A stretch of 64,000 nt of DNA from Desulfosarcina sp. (GCA_014237405.1 JABZFO010000077.1:1-64000); one strand, 5' to 3'; numbered from the stretch's first letter, positions 33,820 through 43,245 are shown. Notes: generated by a model not told the origin, from the letters alone. A program made the numbers and translations.

Positions 33820-35715
33820 TTATTTTTTTTGGCCTTGAAATGTTGCGGCGAAAACCATTCCCGCCCCCAGCAGAAGCATAGCCAGCAACATGGCAGCACT
33901 TGAACCGGTTGAATCAAGCCTTCCCATTTCGTGGGTTGCGGCTGAGATAAAACAATCACGACTACTACTGACGCCAGGGTATCCGTCTCCCGTTGATAGA
34001 GAAGCGCTATCGGATACCACGGAATCCGTATATGCAATTCCAGAGGGATCAACAATTACACCATTTTCAATACCATCCTCATCCCCCATACCACCATCTT
34101 CCAGATATAACGTTACGCTTTTTCTGTTTTTGGCAAAAACTGTATTCTCGTATACTTGCCATCCGGTATCGGCGATGTATTTGTAAAGCTTCGCATCTTT
34201 GGGAACCCGTTTTGAAAAATGAATGTTTACCGCGGCGGTTTTAACCCCATTTTGCAGATATAGTTTGAAACCAATCAGGCCAAATCCCATCTTCACTGAT
34301 TGGTCGGAGATCGTATCAGTGGGCAGGGATTTAATCGAAACCAGCGTGACATTTTCGGAAATGGTTTCGACACCGACAATGGTTTGTCCCTCTACCGTAT
34401 TGACACTCATGATGTTGTCTTCGAGGTAATCGGGAATTCCGTTTTCATTCACATCCACCGATTTATCGACTTCCTGAGCGTCCGGAATGCCATCGATGTC
34501 CGTATCATCCGAACTGTCGGCAGCGATTGTCGTAAATGTTGCGGTTTGAGACCAATCCGATGTACCATTGCGTGCATCGATGAACTTCACCCGCCAGTAG
34601 TAAACGGTATCTACATCGAGCACCATTTCGCCGACAGTGTACGCGGTAAGTTGGGTCTCGCTGATCTCATCCAAAACTAGTGTTAAAAAATCTGATTCAT
34701 TACTGATCTGCCACTGAGATTTGTAATGGTCATCGTTGTCGGTGTCAAAATAAGCCCAGGAGACAAGCACTGGCGTAAGATCTACACGCTCGGTCTGAAT
34801 GGCGGTATCGATAACAGGCGCATCAGGTGCAATATTGGCCGGGGTGGTCATTGGATCGGTATCCGCCTGGAACTCAGATATATTGGTCATGCCATCACCA
34901 TCCGCATCCAGTTCAGAATCATTCGTGAGCGGATCCAGGCCATAGGCAATTTCCCATACATCAGTCATCCCATCGTTATCATCGTCTGGATCTTGATTGT
35001 TGCCCATTCCGTCGCCGTCATTGTCTGCCCATTCGTTTGGATCGTTGGGGAACTGGTCCAAAATATCAGGCACATTGTCACCGTCGACATCGGTACTCGA
35101 AGACTTGATCACGCTGACTGTCATATTTGAAACTGAGGTACTATCATCATCATCGGTTACGGTCAGGCTGAAAGTTAAGGTTTCGCCATCGATACCGACA
35201 ACAGGAGCAGTGAAAGATGCCTGTGCATTGGTGGCATTATTTATGGCTATTCCAGTTCCACCGGTCTGCACCCATTGATATCCGGTAATGGTACCGTCCG
35301 AGTCACTTGAACCGGATCCATTGAGGGTTACCGATGTGCCTTCATAGACAACCTGGTTCTGTCCGGCATCAGCAGTAGGTGCCTGGTTGGGCACAACAAC
35401 GCCGGGAGTGTAGAAAACTTCTTCAGAGTCGGCACTTTCCAAATCGCCATCAAAGGCACGAACGACGAAATGATAGGTGACACCTTCGGTAAGACCGGTT
35501 AGCGTACACGTCGTAAGGTTGTTTTCCCAGATGGGATAATCATAGTTGTAACTCTGGCTTCCTTCACGGGCGAAAACCCGGTATCCCTCTGGGGCCGGTA
35601 CGTTGGCATCCCATCTCAGCGTAACGTTTGCACTGTAAACAAACGTCACACTGCTTGCAATGATTGCGAGGGAAGCGGAAAAAACCTTCAGAAAAGATCG
35701 GGTGGTAAGTTTCAT
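33820..35715 (-). CDS. Secreted PKD/FN3 protein with thrombospondin type 3-like repeats and CFI-box C-terminus
   Basis: About 631 residues from MKLTTRSFLK. Signal peptide (1-28), FN3-like domain (WDANVPAPEGYRVF), PKD/Ig-like domain (ADAGQNQVVYEGTSVTLNGS), calcium-binding Asp-rich repeats (DVDGDNVPDILDQFPNDP, DNDGDGMGNNQDPDDDNDGM), another FN3-like domain, and a C-terminal sorting tail: CFISAATHEMGR, then a hydrophobic helix (AAMLLAMLLLGAGMVFAA) and a basic end. The tail fits the CFI-box class of surface-sorting signals. A likely cell-surface adhesin or matrix protein. The start is fixed by GGGAG eight nt upstream, the site bound by the riboswitch hairpin. Confidence 0.85.
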   Translation of the reverse strand: MKLTTRSFLKVFSASLAIIASSVTFVYSANVTLRWDANVPAPEGYRVFAREGSQSYNYDYPIWENNLTTCTLTGLTEGVTYHFVVRAFDGDLESADSEEVFYTPGVVVPNQAPTADAGQNQVVYEGTSVTLNGSGSSDSDGTITGYQWVQTGGTGIAINNATNAQASFTAPVVGIDGETLTFSLTVTDDDDSTSVSNMTVSVIKSSSTDVDGDNVPDILDQFPNDPNEWADNDGDGMGNNQDPDDDNDGMTDVWEIAYGLDPLTNDSELDADGDGMTNISEFQADTDPMTTPANIAPDAPVIDTAIQTERVDLTPVLVSWAYFDTDNDDHYKSQWQISNESDFLTLVLDEISETQLTAYTVGEMVLDVDTVYYWRVKFIDARNGTSDWSQTATFTTIAADSSDDTDIDGIPDAQEVDKSVDVNENGIPDYLEDNIMSVNTVEGQTIVGVETISENVTLVSIKSLPTDTISDQSVKMGFGLIGFKLYLQNGVKTAAVNIHFSKRVPKDAKLYKYIADTGWQVYENTVFAKNRKSVTLYLEDGGMGDEDGIENGVIVDPSGIAYTDSVVSDSASLSTGDGYPGVSSSRDCFISAATHEMGRLDSTGSSAAMLLAMLLLGAGMVFAATFQGQKK

Positions 35716-35718
35716 TTT

Positions 35719-35773
35719 AGCATCTCCCAAATTTTTATGCGCCTTGCGACCATCAGCGAATTTGAGAGATGCT
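35719..35773 (-). promoter_or_regulatory. Shine-Dalgarno-sequestering hairpin of the riboswitch
   Basis: In the transcript, AGCATCTCTCAAATT (35773 to 35759) can pair with AATTTGGGAGATGCT (35733 to 35719): 15 pairs with one G-U wobble and a 25-nt loop. The second arm contains the GGGAG ribosome-binding site and ends 4 nt before the ATG. The first arm begins six nt after the aptamer ends. This is a classic translational expression platform. Confidence 0.8.
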
Positions 35774-35778
35774 GTGTT

Positions 35779-35871
35779 CGCTCGGCAGCCCTGCCGCCAT
35801 TTCCAGATTTTCTGGTGTCAGGCCGTTGGCTTTGCGTCACACCCTTTCGGATGTTTTGCCTTTATCGAGCA
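35779..35871 (-). promoter_or_regulatory. Cyclic di-GMP-I (GEMM) riboswitch
   Basis: The transcript shows the GEMM-I signature in order: P1 arm GCTCG, GGCAAAAC, a stem with a GAAA tetraloop (CATCCGAAAGGGTG), GACGCAAAGCC, CGGCC, a variable stem (CCAGAAAATCTGG), the tetraloop receptor region ATGGCGGCAGGGCTGCC, and closing arm CGAGC. In my hand alignment to the Vc2 aptamer the ligand-contacting position 20 is G, which favours c-di-GMP over the cGAMP variant. It lies in the leader of the secreted PKD/CFI-box gene. Confidence 0.92.
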
Positions 35872-36028
35872 GTTTCCTTTTCAAAAAACATCGACAACTT
35901 TAAAGCATAATTCGTACCATTTTTTAGAGCCCCACCCTAAAAATATGAAATGCACTTGTATAGATATGCTTTTCCAGATTTTTATATTTTGCTGGCATAT
36001 GTTGCGATTGATTAAAAAATTAAAACGA

Positions 36029-36138
36029 ATGAACTACCCCGCCGCAAGCAGCGGGGTATCACTGGGGTATCGAAATAGGTTATGTTCGATTTTAACGCCG
36101 CAAGCGGCGGGGTATTAAACCCGAGCTTCGCAATCAAA
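36029..36138. repeat. REP doublet, copy 2
   Basis: Near-identical to the unit at 8270-8379, same orientation, 110 bp, two palindromes. It sits between the end of pilS and the riboswitch leader, where a pilR gene would be expected in related operons. With the riboswitch it accounts for the 35716-36195 gap; the remainder is AT-rich. Confidence 0.85.
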
Positions 36139-36195
36139 TGTGTGTAAAAATGCACGACGCTCATAGCATTGACAGTGCATTTCTGTATACTGATA

Positions 36196-37536
36196 CTAAT
36201 CGTTGGATGATTGTTTTAGAGGCTTTTGGGTGAGATCAACCGGTTTGAAGTACAGGGTAAAAACACTGCCCAGGCCAGGCTTGCTTTGTACATCCATTCG
36301 GCAGTCATAGGTTTCAAGAATTCGGTATACAATGGAAAGACCGAGGCCGGTGCCATCGGGTTTTGTCGTGAAAAATGGATTGAAAATGGATTTTACCGTT
36401 TTTTCATCCATACCACATCCGTCATCAGCAATCTCAACCATGATTCGTTCGTTCTTAAGTTTCTGTACCGATATCTTTATTCTGCCTTCGTTATCAATCG
36501 ATTCAGCCCCATTCAATAACAGATTCCAGACAACCTGGCGAAGTTGCAATGGGTCGATTTCAATATATGCGTCTGGGATTATGGCTAAATCCACCTTGAT
36601 CCATTGACCGACTGAACTGTCTTTTTCAAAAAGCGTTACAATCTCAGTCAAGGCCTCTCCCAAATTCACACATCTGGTCTGGCCTGCAGATGGCCTGGCA
36701 AAAACAAGGAAATTGTTGACTAAGCTACTCAATCGGTCCGTTTCCCTGAGGACAATGTGCATCAATCGCATGTTGTCCTTGTCGTTTTCCACTTCACCTT
36801 TAAGGATCTGTATGGCACCCGATAATGAAGCAAGCGGGTTCTTGATTTCATGCGCCAATCCGGCGGCCATCTCACCGATCTGCGCCAGGTTTTGAACCCT
36901 GTCAAGATGGGCTTCCATAGCCACCAGTTCAGCCTTGGATTTTCGCTCCTGGTCAGAAAGATAACCACTGAGAAATGCAACTGAAAAGCATGCCGCGGTC
37001 ATAATGGCACATTTTTGGGACACCTGAATAGCCGTTATTGCGGTACCGGCAATGATGCCACCATAGCCGAATGAATCAATGGTGCCATTTAATTCCAGAA
37101 TCAGCAGCACTGCAAACTGGACGCTGCAGAATACTGCCACCAGGAGACTGCCCCGCTTAAATACAAACACACTGGAATAGATAACAACCACCAGGTATAA
37201 AAATGAAAACACACTGGAATAACCACCAGTCACATAAATAATCAGGGTAACACACAATGCATCGATAGTGATCTGGCCATAAGTAAAAAAAAGTTGGTAA
37301 CGCTTAACGATTGGCAGCAGAACGCCATAAACGGCAGACAGTAATACGATCGTTCCGGATAGTCCGTATAGAAATACGATAGGTGTTTCTAATGAATAGA
37401 CATGATTGCCAATCTGGTATGCAATGGTTGACCCCAGCAGCAATAAAGCGAAAAGCAACCGTATGGACACCAGCCATTTGAGCTTACGGTTAAACGTCTC
37501 TTTATCGTGCTGGTAATTAGGCAAGAATTTAGACAA
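36196..37536 (-). CDS. pilS: PilS-like membrane sensor histidine kinase
   Basis: 446 residues. Six membrane segments in the first 190 residues, then a short linker and the kinase core: H-box AAGLAHEIKNPLASLSGAIQ (phospho-His), N-box NLLLNGAESIDNEG, G-boxes DDGCGMDE and GTGLGLSIVYRI. The six-helix N-terminus next to pilC indicates PilS, the sensor that controls pilin transcription through a sigma-54 activator. The PAS domain common between membrane part and kinase is absent. No PilR follows. 26 nt after pilC. Confidence 0.82.
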   Translation of the reverse strand: MSKFLPNYQHDKETFNRKLKWLVSIRLLFALLLLGSTIAYQIGNHVYSLETPIVFLYGLSGTIVLLSAVYGVLLPIVKRYQLFFTYGQITIDALCVTLIIYVTGGYSSVFSFLYLVVVIYSSVFVFKRGSLLVAVFCSVQFAVLLILELNGTIDSFGYGGIIAGTAITAIQVSQKCAIMTAACFSVAFLSGYLSDQERKSKAELVAMEAHLDRVQNLAQIGEMAAGLAHEIKNPLASLSGAIQILKGEVENDKDNMRLMHIVLRETDRLSSLVNNFLVFARPSAGQTRCVNLGEALTEIVTLFEKDSSVGQWIKVDLAIIPDAYIEIDPLQLRQVVWNLLLNGAESIDNEGRIKISVQKLKNERIMVEIADDGCGMDEKTVKSIFNPFFTTKPDGTGLGLSIVYRILETYDCRMDVQSKPGLGSVFTLYFKPVDLTQKPLKQSSND

Positions 37537-37562
37537 GACAGGATGTCAAACTATCCGGACAA

Positions 37563-38768
37563 TTAAAGATTTCCAGCCATTTTGAAAATAGGCAGATACA
37601 TGGCAATGACAAGACCGCCGATTACCACACCTAAAAAAACAAGCATGAAGGGTTCAATCAGCGCCGTCAAGTTATCTACCGCCTGGTCGACCTCTTCTTC
37701 ATAAAAGTCCGCAATCTTCTGAAGCATGGCGTCAAGAGCACCGGTAGATTCACCAACGGAAATCATCTGGCATACCATTGCCGGAAAAACGCCACTTTCA
37801 GCCAGTGGGTCTGCCATGGTACGACCCTCGGCAATGCCGCTTCGTACGCTATATATTGCCCGCTCGACGGTTTTATTGCCTGATGTTTTGGCGACGATGT
37901 CCAATGCTTCCAGGATCGCCACACCACTGGACAACATGGTTCCCATGGTACGGGTAAACTTGGCAACAGCCACCTTTCGAACCAGTATGCCAAATACCGG
38001 CAGCTTAAGCATCGTGGCATCAACAAGTCTTCTGCCTTTCTCGGTCTTATAATATTTTCTGAATGCAAAAATGAAAAGAATAACACCGATGATAATCCAA
38101 TGGATCTTTGATTTCACGAATTCACTCATGGCGACGACGATAAGTGTGGGCGTTGGAAGCGCTCCACCCATATCGGCAAACATCTCCTCAAATACGGGGA
38201 TAACAAACACCAGAATGACCGCAACAACAAGAACAGCGATAATTAATGTCACAATCGGGTAGGTCATAGCCCCCTTGACCTGACTCTTCAGCTTTGCCGC
38301 CTTTTCCATGTAAGCGGACAACCGCCTTAAGATGGTATCGAGAATACCACCGGCCTCACCCGCAGAGACCATATTCACAAACAGATCATCAAATTGGTTG
38401 GGATACTTTTTCAATGCGTCAGCCAATGTTGAACCACTTTCCACCTGCTCCTTGATATTTTTAAGCATCTTTTTGAATGTGGCGTTTTCTTGCTGAGCAT
38501 ATAAAATATCCATGCATTGAATAATGGGAAGTCCCGCATCAATCATTGTGGAAAACTGGCGGCAGAACAAAATAACGTCTTTTTGCGTTACCTTAGGCTG
38601 AAGGAAAGCGACATTTTCAAAAAGATCTTTCGGTTTTTTCTTGATCTTGGTCGGTGTTATACGGAGTCTGTTAAGATTGGAACGAACCACATCCTCGCTG
38701 GATGCTTCCATCTCACCTTTCTGGACCATATTGTTTCTGTTCTTTCCTTCCCACAGATAAATCGACAT
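37563..38768 (-). CDS. pilC: Type IV pilus inner-membrane platform protein PilC
   Basis: 401 residues, GspF/PilC family with two tandem F domains (FCRQFSTMIDAGLPIIQCMDIL and FTRTMGTMLSSGVAILEALDIV) and three membrane segments (TYPIVTLIIAVLVVAVILVF, WIIIGVILFIFAF, LIEPFMLVFLGVVIGGLVIAMYL). It anchors pilus assembly at the inner membrane. I use the ATG at 38768, with GGGG just upstream; a GTG lies one codon before. Confidence 0.92.
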   Translation of the reverse strand: MSIYLWEGKNRNNMVQKGEMEASSEDVVRSNLNRLRITPTKIKKKPKDLFENVAFLQPKVTQKDVILFCRQFSTMIDAGLPIIQCMDILYAQQENATFKKMLKNIKEQVESGSTLADALKKYPNQFDDLFVNMVSAGEAGGILDTILRRLSAYMEKAAKLKSQVKGAMTYPIVTLIIAVLVVAVILVFVIPVFEEMFADMGGALPTPTLIVVAMSEFVKSKIHWIIIGVILFIFAFRKYYKTEKGRRLVDATMLKLPVFGILVRKVAVAKFTRTMGTMLSSGVAILEALDIVAKTSGNKTVERAIYSVRSGIAEGRTMADPLAESGVFPAMVCQMISVGESTGALDAMLQKIADFYEEEVDQAVDNLTALIEPFMLVFLGVVIGGLVIAMYLPIFKMAGNL

Positions 38769-38825
38769 CACATCCCCCTATATCCATAAATGAGCAGTTG
38801 CCGCTAGCGCCACGCTGATGAAATG

Positions 38826-39779
38826 TTATTTTATAGAAGCCAGGTAGAAGAGGCCTCGGTCCATCTGTCTCATGGCCAGTTGGTTGGAAGCGACCAATCG
38901 ATCCAGAACCGGTTGCACCGTTTCAACATCAAGCCCAATGATCTGTGACACATCCTGGGCGGTATATGGACGTCTTCGAACAGTTGAAACCAGGCGCTCC
39001 ATCAGGTCTTCATGCCGCGTCGCCATTTCAGGCGGTGCAGGCTTATATTTGACAATTTCGGCACCTTCGAGAAAATCTGAAGTATTTTTAAGCCGATCCG
39101 GTCCAACCGGTTGCACCCATGCTTGTGTGCCCGGTCGGTCAAGGGTGTTAAGGAGAAGACCATCGGCATCAATCCGCCTTAGGATCCTCTTTAGTTTCAT
39201 CAGCTCCTCAGCAGAATCATTGCAGCCATTCACTAAGAAATATTCCATTAACAGCCGACCGCAAAACATCTTCCTGAATGCTGCAATGCCATCAATGATC
39301 GAATTAAGATCAAGCTTCGGATGGGGACGATTCACCCGCCTGAACTGCGCCTCGGTCGCAGCGTCCAGAGATGCCATGACCATATCGGCATCCTTTATCT
39401 GGCGCCTCACGGCAGGTTGGTCTAAAAGCGTGCTGTTGGTGAGCAGGGCCACTTTATATTGAGGATAGTCGGATTTAAGAAATTGAATCACGTCGCCGAT
39501 TCCCTCGTTCAAGGTGGGTTCCCCAGAGCCGGAAAAGGTGATATAATTAATTTTTTCATCTCGGGAAAGATAGGCGACCAATTCGTCTTTAACCCGATCC
39601 ACCGAAACGTATTCCTTTCTTTTCATGGTCAGATGGGTCGTTGCGCCGCATTCACAATATACGCAATCCAAGCTGCAGGTTTTGTGGCGCACGAGATCCA
39701 CACCGAGAGAAATGCCCAGGCGTCTTGATGGAACCGGTCCGAACAGGGTCTTGTATGTAAATGTGCAATCGGTGCTCAT
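38826..39779 (-). CDS. Radical SAM protein with C-terminal winged helix
   Basis: 317 residues from MSTDCTF. The [4Fe-4S] cluster motif is CSLDCVYC (C-x3-C-x2-C), followed by the SAM-binding GSGEPTLNEG and a TIM-barrel text (VALLTNSTLLD). It belongs to the COG0731-like group of radical SAM proteins; the substrate is unknown. The last 60 residues (YTAQDVSQIIGLDVETVQPVLDRL) form a winged helix-like part. The long upstream frame begins inside a dispersed repeat and is not part of the gene. Confidence 0.82.
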   Translation of the reverse strand: MSTDCTFTYKTLFGPVPSRRLGISLGVDLVRHKTCSLDCVYCECGATTHLTMKRKEYVSVDRVKDELVAYLSRDEKINYITFSGSGEPTLNEGIGDVIQFLKSDYPQYKVALLTNSTLLDQPAVRRQIKDADMVMASLDAATEAQFRRVNRPHPKLDLNSIIDGIAAFRKMFCGRLLMEYFLVNGCNDSAEELMKLKRILRRIDADGLLLNTLDRPGTQAWVQPVGPDRLKNTSDFLEGAEIVKYKPAPPEMATRHEDLMERLVSTVRRRPYTAQDVSQIIGLDVETVQPVLDRLVASNQLAMRQMDRGLFYLASIK

Positions 39780-39918
39780 CGTCTTTATCAGTGAATTGGG
39801 TTGTGATCTTGCTATCACAAACTGCCTGTAACAACAATGACGGTCTCGTAAAAAGTCCAACTCCGGGCACATCGATCGTTTGACTTGCAAAAACGGAACC
39901 AAAAGCGTAATTAAACAG

Positions 39919-40036
39919 CTGAACGCCCAACATCGAACATCCAACGTCGAACGTCGAATAAGGTATTCTATCCATTTCATAAATCGGTGGAGCGTAGCGA
40001 CCTCATCATTCGATGTTCAATCTTTTAATCAAGACC
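39919..40036. repeat. Dispersed palindromic repeat, copy A
   Basis: Left side: GAACGCCCAACATCGAACAT and following iterated GAACRTCGAAC-like units. Centre: TATTCTATCCATTTCATAAA, then TCGGTGGAGCGTAGCGACCT. Right side: CATCATTCGATGTTCAATC, complementary in type to the left side. The same arrangement recurs at 42787, 44271 and 50455, and partly at 48266. It fills much of the 39780-40162 gap between the radical SAM gene and the CCA enzyme. Confidence 0.85.
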
Positions 40037-40162
40037 ACAGCCCAGCGTTCCGGGAATATGGTTTCATTTCCGGTTAAACCGGCAAACTGCTGGCGGCGGC
40101 GCTGGATTCCGGCTCCTGAATTCCCTTGAATCTCCCACAGAGAGGCAGATACCCACAAGGCT

Positions 40163-40855
40163 ATGACCGGCGAACACGCGAAGAAAAATAGATCACTGAC
40201 CATCATCACCAGCCATGTGAATGCCGATTTCGATGCCATGGCCTCGATGCTTGCCGCCCAGAAGCTATACCCCGATGCACTGGTGGTGTTCCCCGGATCT
40301 CAGGAAAAAAACCTGAGAAATTTCTTCATCCAGTCCATGGTCTATCTCTTCAACATCGCCGAAGTGGGAAAAATCGACTTCTCAGCAGTCACCAGACTGG
40401 TGCTGGTTGACACCAGACGGCGAACCCGGATCGGTGATCTGTGCCGGGTTCTGGACAACCCCGAACTGGAAATTCATATTTATGATCACCACCCGAAAAA
40501 AGACGATGATATTCCCGCGGACAAAGAACATTTTATGCTGACAGGCGCCACGGTGACCATCCTGTCGGGCATTCTCCGGGAGAAAAATATCCCCATCACA
40601 CCTGAAGAAGCCACCATCATGTGCCTGGGAATCTATGAGGACACCGGATCCTTCTCTTTCCCCTCGACGACCGAGCAAGACTTCAAGGCGGCCGCGTACC
40701 TGCTCTCAAGGGGCGCCAATCTCAATGTTATTTCCAGCATGATCACCCGTGAGTTCAATCCCGAACAGATCGGATTGCTCAATGACATGATTCTTTCCTG
40801 GTCCAAAAGATGGCAAAAATGGAAAACATCGACGCCATTTTTGCCCTGGCGCTGA
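40163..40855 (+). CDS. CCA/poly(A)-adding enzyme, 5' part of a split gene (DHH domain)
   Basis: 230 residues. DHH phosphoesterase N-terminus (NADFDAMAS, VLVDTRRR, DHHPKKDDDI, YEDTGSFSF) as found in the long DHH-CBS-tRNA nucleotidyltransferases. After EQIGLLNDMILS the frame leaves the family pattern and runs out in unrelated residues (WSKRWQKWKTS...). The continuation is in another frame from about 40806. About 30 residues normally linking the DHH and DHHA1 parts are missing, so this is a deletion with frameshift rather than a simple indel. Probably non-functional on its own, or an assembly error. Confidence 0.8.
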   Translation: MTGEHAKKNRSLTIITSHVNADFDAMASMLAAQKLYPDALVVFPGSQEKNLRNFFIQSMVYLFNIAEVGKIDFSAVTRLVLVDTRRRTRIGDLCRVLDNPELEIHIYDHHPKKDDDIPADKEHFMLTGATVTILSGILREKNIPITPEEATIMCLGIYEDTGSFSFPSTTEQDFKAAAYLLSRGANLNVISSMITREFNPEQIGLLNDMILSWSKRWQKWKTSTPFLPWR

Positions 40856-42762
40856 TGGAAAACAAGGTCTACGTCATTGCCAGAAGCCGAACGGATGACG
40901 TGGATGTCGGAGATATTCTGGATCAAATTGGTGGTGGGGGCCACCCGTCAGCCGCAGCAGCGACCGTCAAGGGCAAAACCATCGCTCAAACCGAGCAACT
41001 GCTGTTCAAGGCCCTGTACGCCAAAATCAACCCCAGGCACCTGGCCCGGCATTTGATGTCTTCGCCGGCCATCATGGCGGGTGAAGACACGACCTGCAAG
41101 GAGGCCAAGGCACTGCTGATCCGTTACAACATCAATGCCCTGCTCGTTGCAGAAAGCAGTTCCGACGCCATGGGTTTCAGCGGTTACATCACTCGGCAGG
41201 TCATCGAAAAGGCCCTGTTTCATGACCTCGACACCATTCCGATCCGCGAATACATGAGTACAGAGATCTCCCACGTGCATCCAGATGCGGATCTCGTGGA
41301 AATTCAGGACAAAATCATTGGGAACAAACAGCGAATTCTACCGGTCATGGAAAATGGAAAGGTGATGGGTGTCATCACCCGCACAGACCTGCTCAACACC
41401 CTGGTTCAGCAGAATCGGCCCAGCAACCACGCGTTTCCAACGCTGAACGGCAAATCCAGCAGCAAACGTTCACGGATGGTGATCAATTTCATGCGGGAGC
41501 GCCTTCCCAAACCCATTATGGAAACCCTTATCCAGCTGGGCAAAACCGCCAGCCAGCTGGACTGCGGCGCCTACGTGGTAGGCGGTTTTGTCCGGGATCT
41601 GCTGCTGTATCGAAAAAATGAAGATGTCGATGTGGTCATCGAAGGAAACGGAATCGAATTCGCCAAGACCTTCGCCCAGGCATTTGGGGCCAGAACCCAC
41701 ACGCACCAGAAATTTGGAACCGCCGTAATCATATTTCCCGACGGTTTTAAAATTGACGTGGCCTCGGCGCGGATGGAATATTACCAGTTTCCGGCATCGC
41801 TGCCGGTGGTTGAAATGAGTTCCATCAAAATGGACATGTTTCGCAGGGATTTCACCATTAACACGCTGGCCATTCAGCTCAACCCGGGAAAATTCGGCAG
41901 ACTCATCGATTTTTTCTCCGGCCAGAAGGACATCAAGGACAAATTCCTGCGGGTGCTGCACAACCTTAGCTTTGTGGAAGACCCCACGCGGGTGTTCCGG
42001 GCCTTGCGGTTCGAGCAGCGATTCGGCTTCACCATCGGCAAACTCACATCCAGCCTTATCGAAAATGCCGTAAAAATGGATTTCTTCAAGCGCCTTGCCG
42101 GAAAACGGGTTTACGCGGAACTCCAATGGATCCTGAAGGAAGAAAACCCCACGCCGGCTATTTTGAGGCTGCTGGATTACGATCTCTTACGGGTCATTCA
42201 TCCGGCGATAAAAATCGAAAACGATCTGAAACACCTGCTCGATAACGCAAAAAAGGTGACGAACTGGCACGACCTGCTCTTTATCGATGAGACCTATGAG
42301 CGTTGGGCCGTTTATTTCATGACGCTGATCCGCCATTGCGATCTGAAAACCACCCGCGAAATCTGCGAGCACCTCACCATCCCCCCGCAGTATGCAAAGC
42401 TGTTCGGTGAAACCCGCATCGGGGTGGAGAAACGACTCCTTCGCCTGGAACAGCGTAAGCGCATGAACAACGCGGAAGTATTCAACCTGCTCAAACCGTT
42501 CAAAACGGAAATAATTCTGTATATGATGGTATGCACCGGTTCGGAAATGGCGAAAAAACGAATCTCCCACTACCACACCCAGCTTCGAAATGCAGCCATC
42601 ACCATCTCCGGAAAAGATCTATTGGAAATGGGTCTTGAACCTGGCCCCGTATTCAGCAAAACGCTGCAGGCGGTACTGGAAGCCAAACTCAACGGACGGG
42701 TCAAAACCCGAGAGGATGAGTTCGCCTTCGTCAGGAATAATGTTATGAAGATAGTGGGTTAG
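40810..42762 (+). CDS. CCA/poly(A)-adding enzyme, 3' part of a split gene (DHHA1-CBS-nucleotidyltransferase)
   Basis: 650 residues. DHHA1 part with GGGGHPSAAAATV, two CBS repeats (about 70-200), then the class II nucleotidyltransferase head (VVGGFVRDLLLYRKNEDVDVVIEG with the metal Asp pair) and the tRNA-binding body (RRDFTINTLAIQL, EDPTRVFRALRFEQRFGF). It adds CCA or A residues to tRNA 3' ends. The ATG at 40810 overlaps the 5' part by 46 nt in another frame and could restart translation. The nucleotidyltransferase core is intact, so this half may still work. Confidence 0.82.
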   Translation: MAKMENIDAIFALALMENKVYVIARSRTDDVDVGDILDQIGGGGHPSAAAATVKGKTIAQTEQLLFKALYAKINPRHLARHLMSSPAIMAGEDTTCKEAKALLIRYNINALLVAESSSDAMGFSGYITRQVIEKALFHDLDTIPIREYMSTEISHVHPDADLVEIQDKIIGNKQRILPVMENGKVMGVITRTDLLNTLVQQNRPSNHAFPTLNGKSSSKRSRMVINFMRERLPKPIMETLIQLGKTASQLDCGAYVVGGFVRDLLLYRKNEDVDVVIEGNGIEFAKTFAQAFGARTHTHQKFGTAVIIFPDGFKIDVASARMEYYQFPASLPVVEMSSIKMDMFRRDFTINTLAIQLNPGKFGRLIDFFSGQKDIKDKFLRVLHNLSFVEDPTRVFRALRFEQRFGFTIGKLTSSLIENAVKMDFFKRLAGKRVYAELQWILKEENPTPAILRLLDYDLLRVIHPAIKIENDLKHLLDNAKKVTNWHDLLFIDETYERWAVYFMTLIRHCDLKTTREICEHLTIPPQYAKLFGETRIGVEKRLLRLEQRKRMNNAEVFNLLKPFKTEIILYMMVCTGSEMAKKRISHYHTQLRNAAITISGKDLLEMGLEPGPVFSKTLQAVLEAKLNGRVKTREDEFAFVRNNVMKIVG

Positions 42763-42786
42763 GGTCGAGGACAGAAGGTAGAAGAA

Positions 42787-42920
42787 CGCCCAACATCGAA
42801 CATCCAACGTCGAACGCCGAATAAGGTATTCTATCCATTCCATAAATCGGTGGAGCGTAGCGACCTCATCATTCGATGTTCAACGTTCAACGTTCGATGT
42901 TCAATTTGTTAATCAAGACC
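42787..42920. repeat. Dispersed palindromic repeat, copy B
   Basis: Same order as copy A: iterated CATCGAACATCCAACGTCGA units, centre TATTCTATCCATTCCATAAA, then CGGTGGAGCGTAGCGACCTC, then CATTCGATGTTCAACGTTCA and similar. It lies 25 nt after the CCA enzyme. The rest of the 42763-43245 gap is AT-rich (about 42975-43080) with no gene I can support. Confidence 0.85.
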
Positions 42921-43245
42921 ACAGCCTGCCCATCCATCTCCATCCACCCATTCTCTCCTTTTTTTCTTGATTGCATACCGGCTTGTGGTTAATATAGTGG
43001 GTTTTTAAAATCTAAAAAAAACATATTTTTAATTTTGAATTAATGTATTCGGTCTATTTAAAAAAACGATAGAATGCCTTCATTCAAAATTAAAAATTTA
43101 GAATTCATCATTGGATTTCCTCAATTAACCGAATTTTTATGCTATTCGATTATTGTGAGAGATGAACTCTCAGATCCAATTGGCAAGAATCTAACGGCGG
43201 CCGGCAAACCGGCAACATCCATACAACCGATCGGGAGATGTTTTC

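Noticed and set aside
39780-39980. N-terminal extension of the radical SAM protein, and a similar frame at 42619-42843
   Set aside because: Both begin with nearly the same residues because they start in copies A and B of the dispersed repeat; neither is conserved protein.
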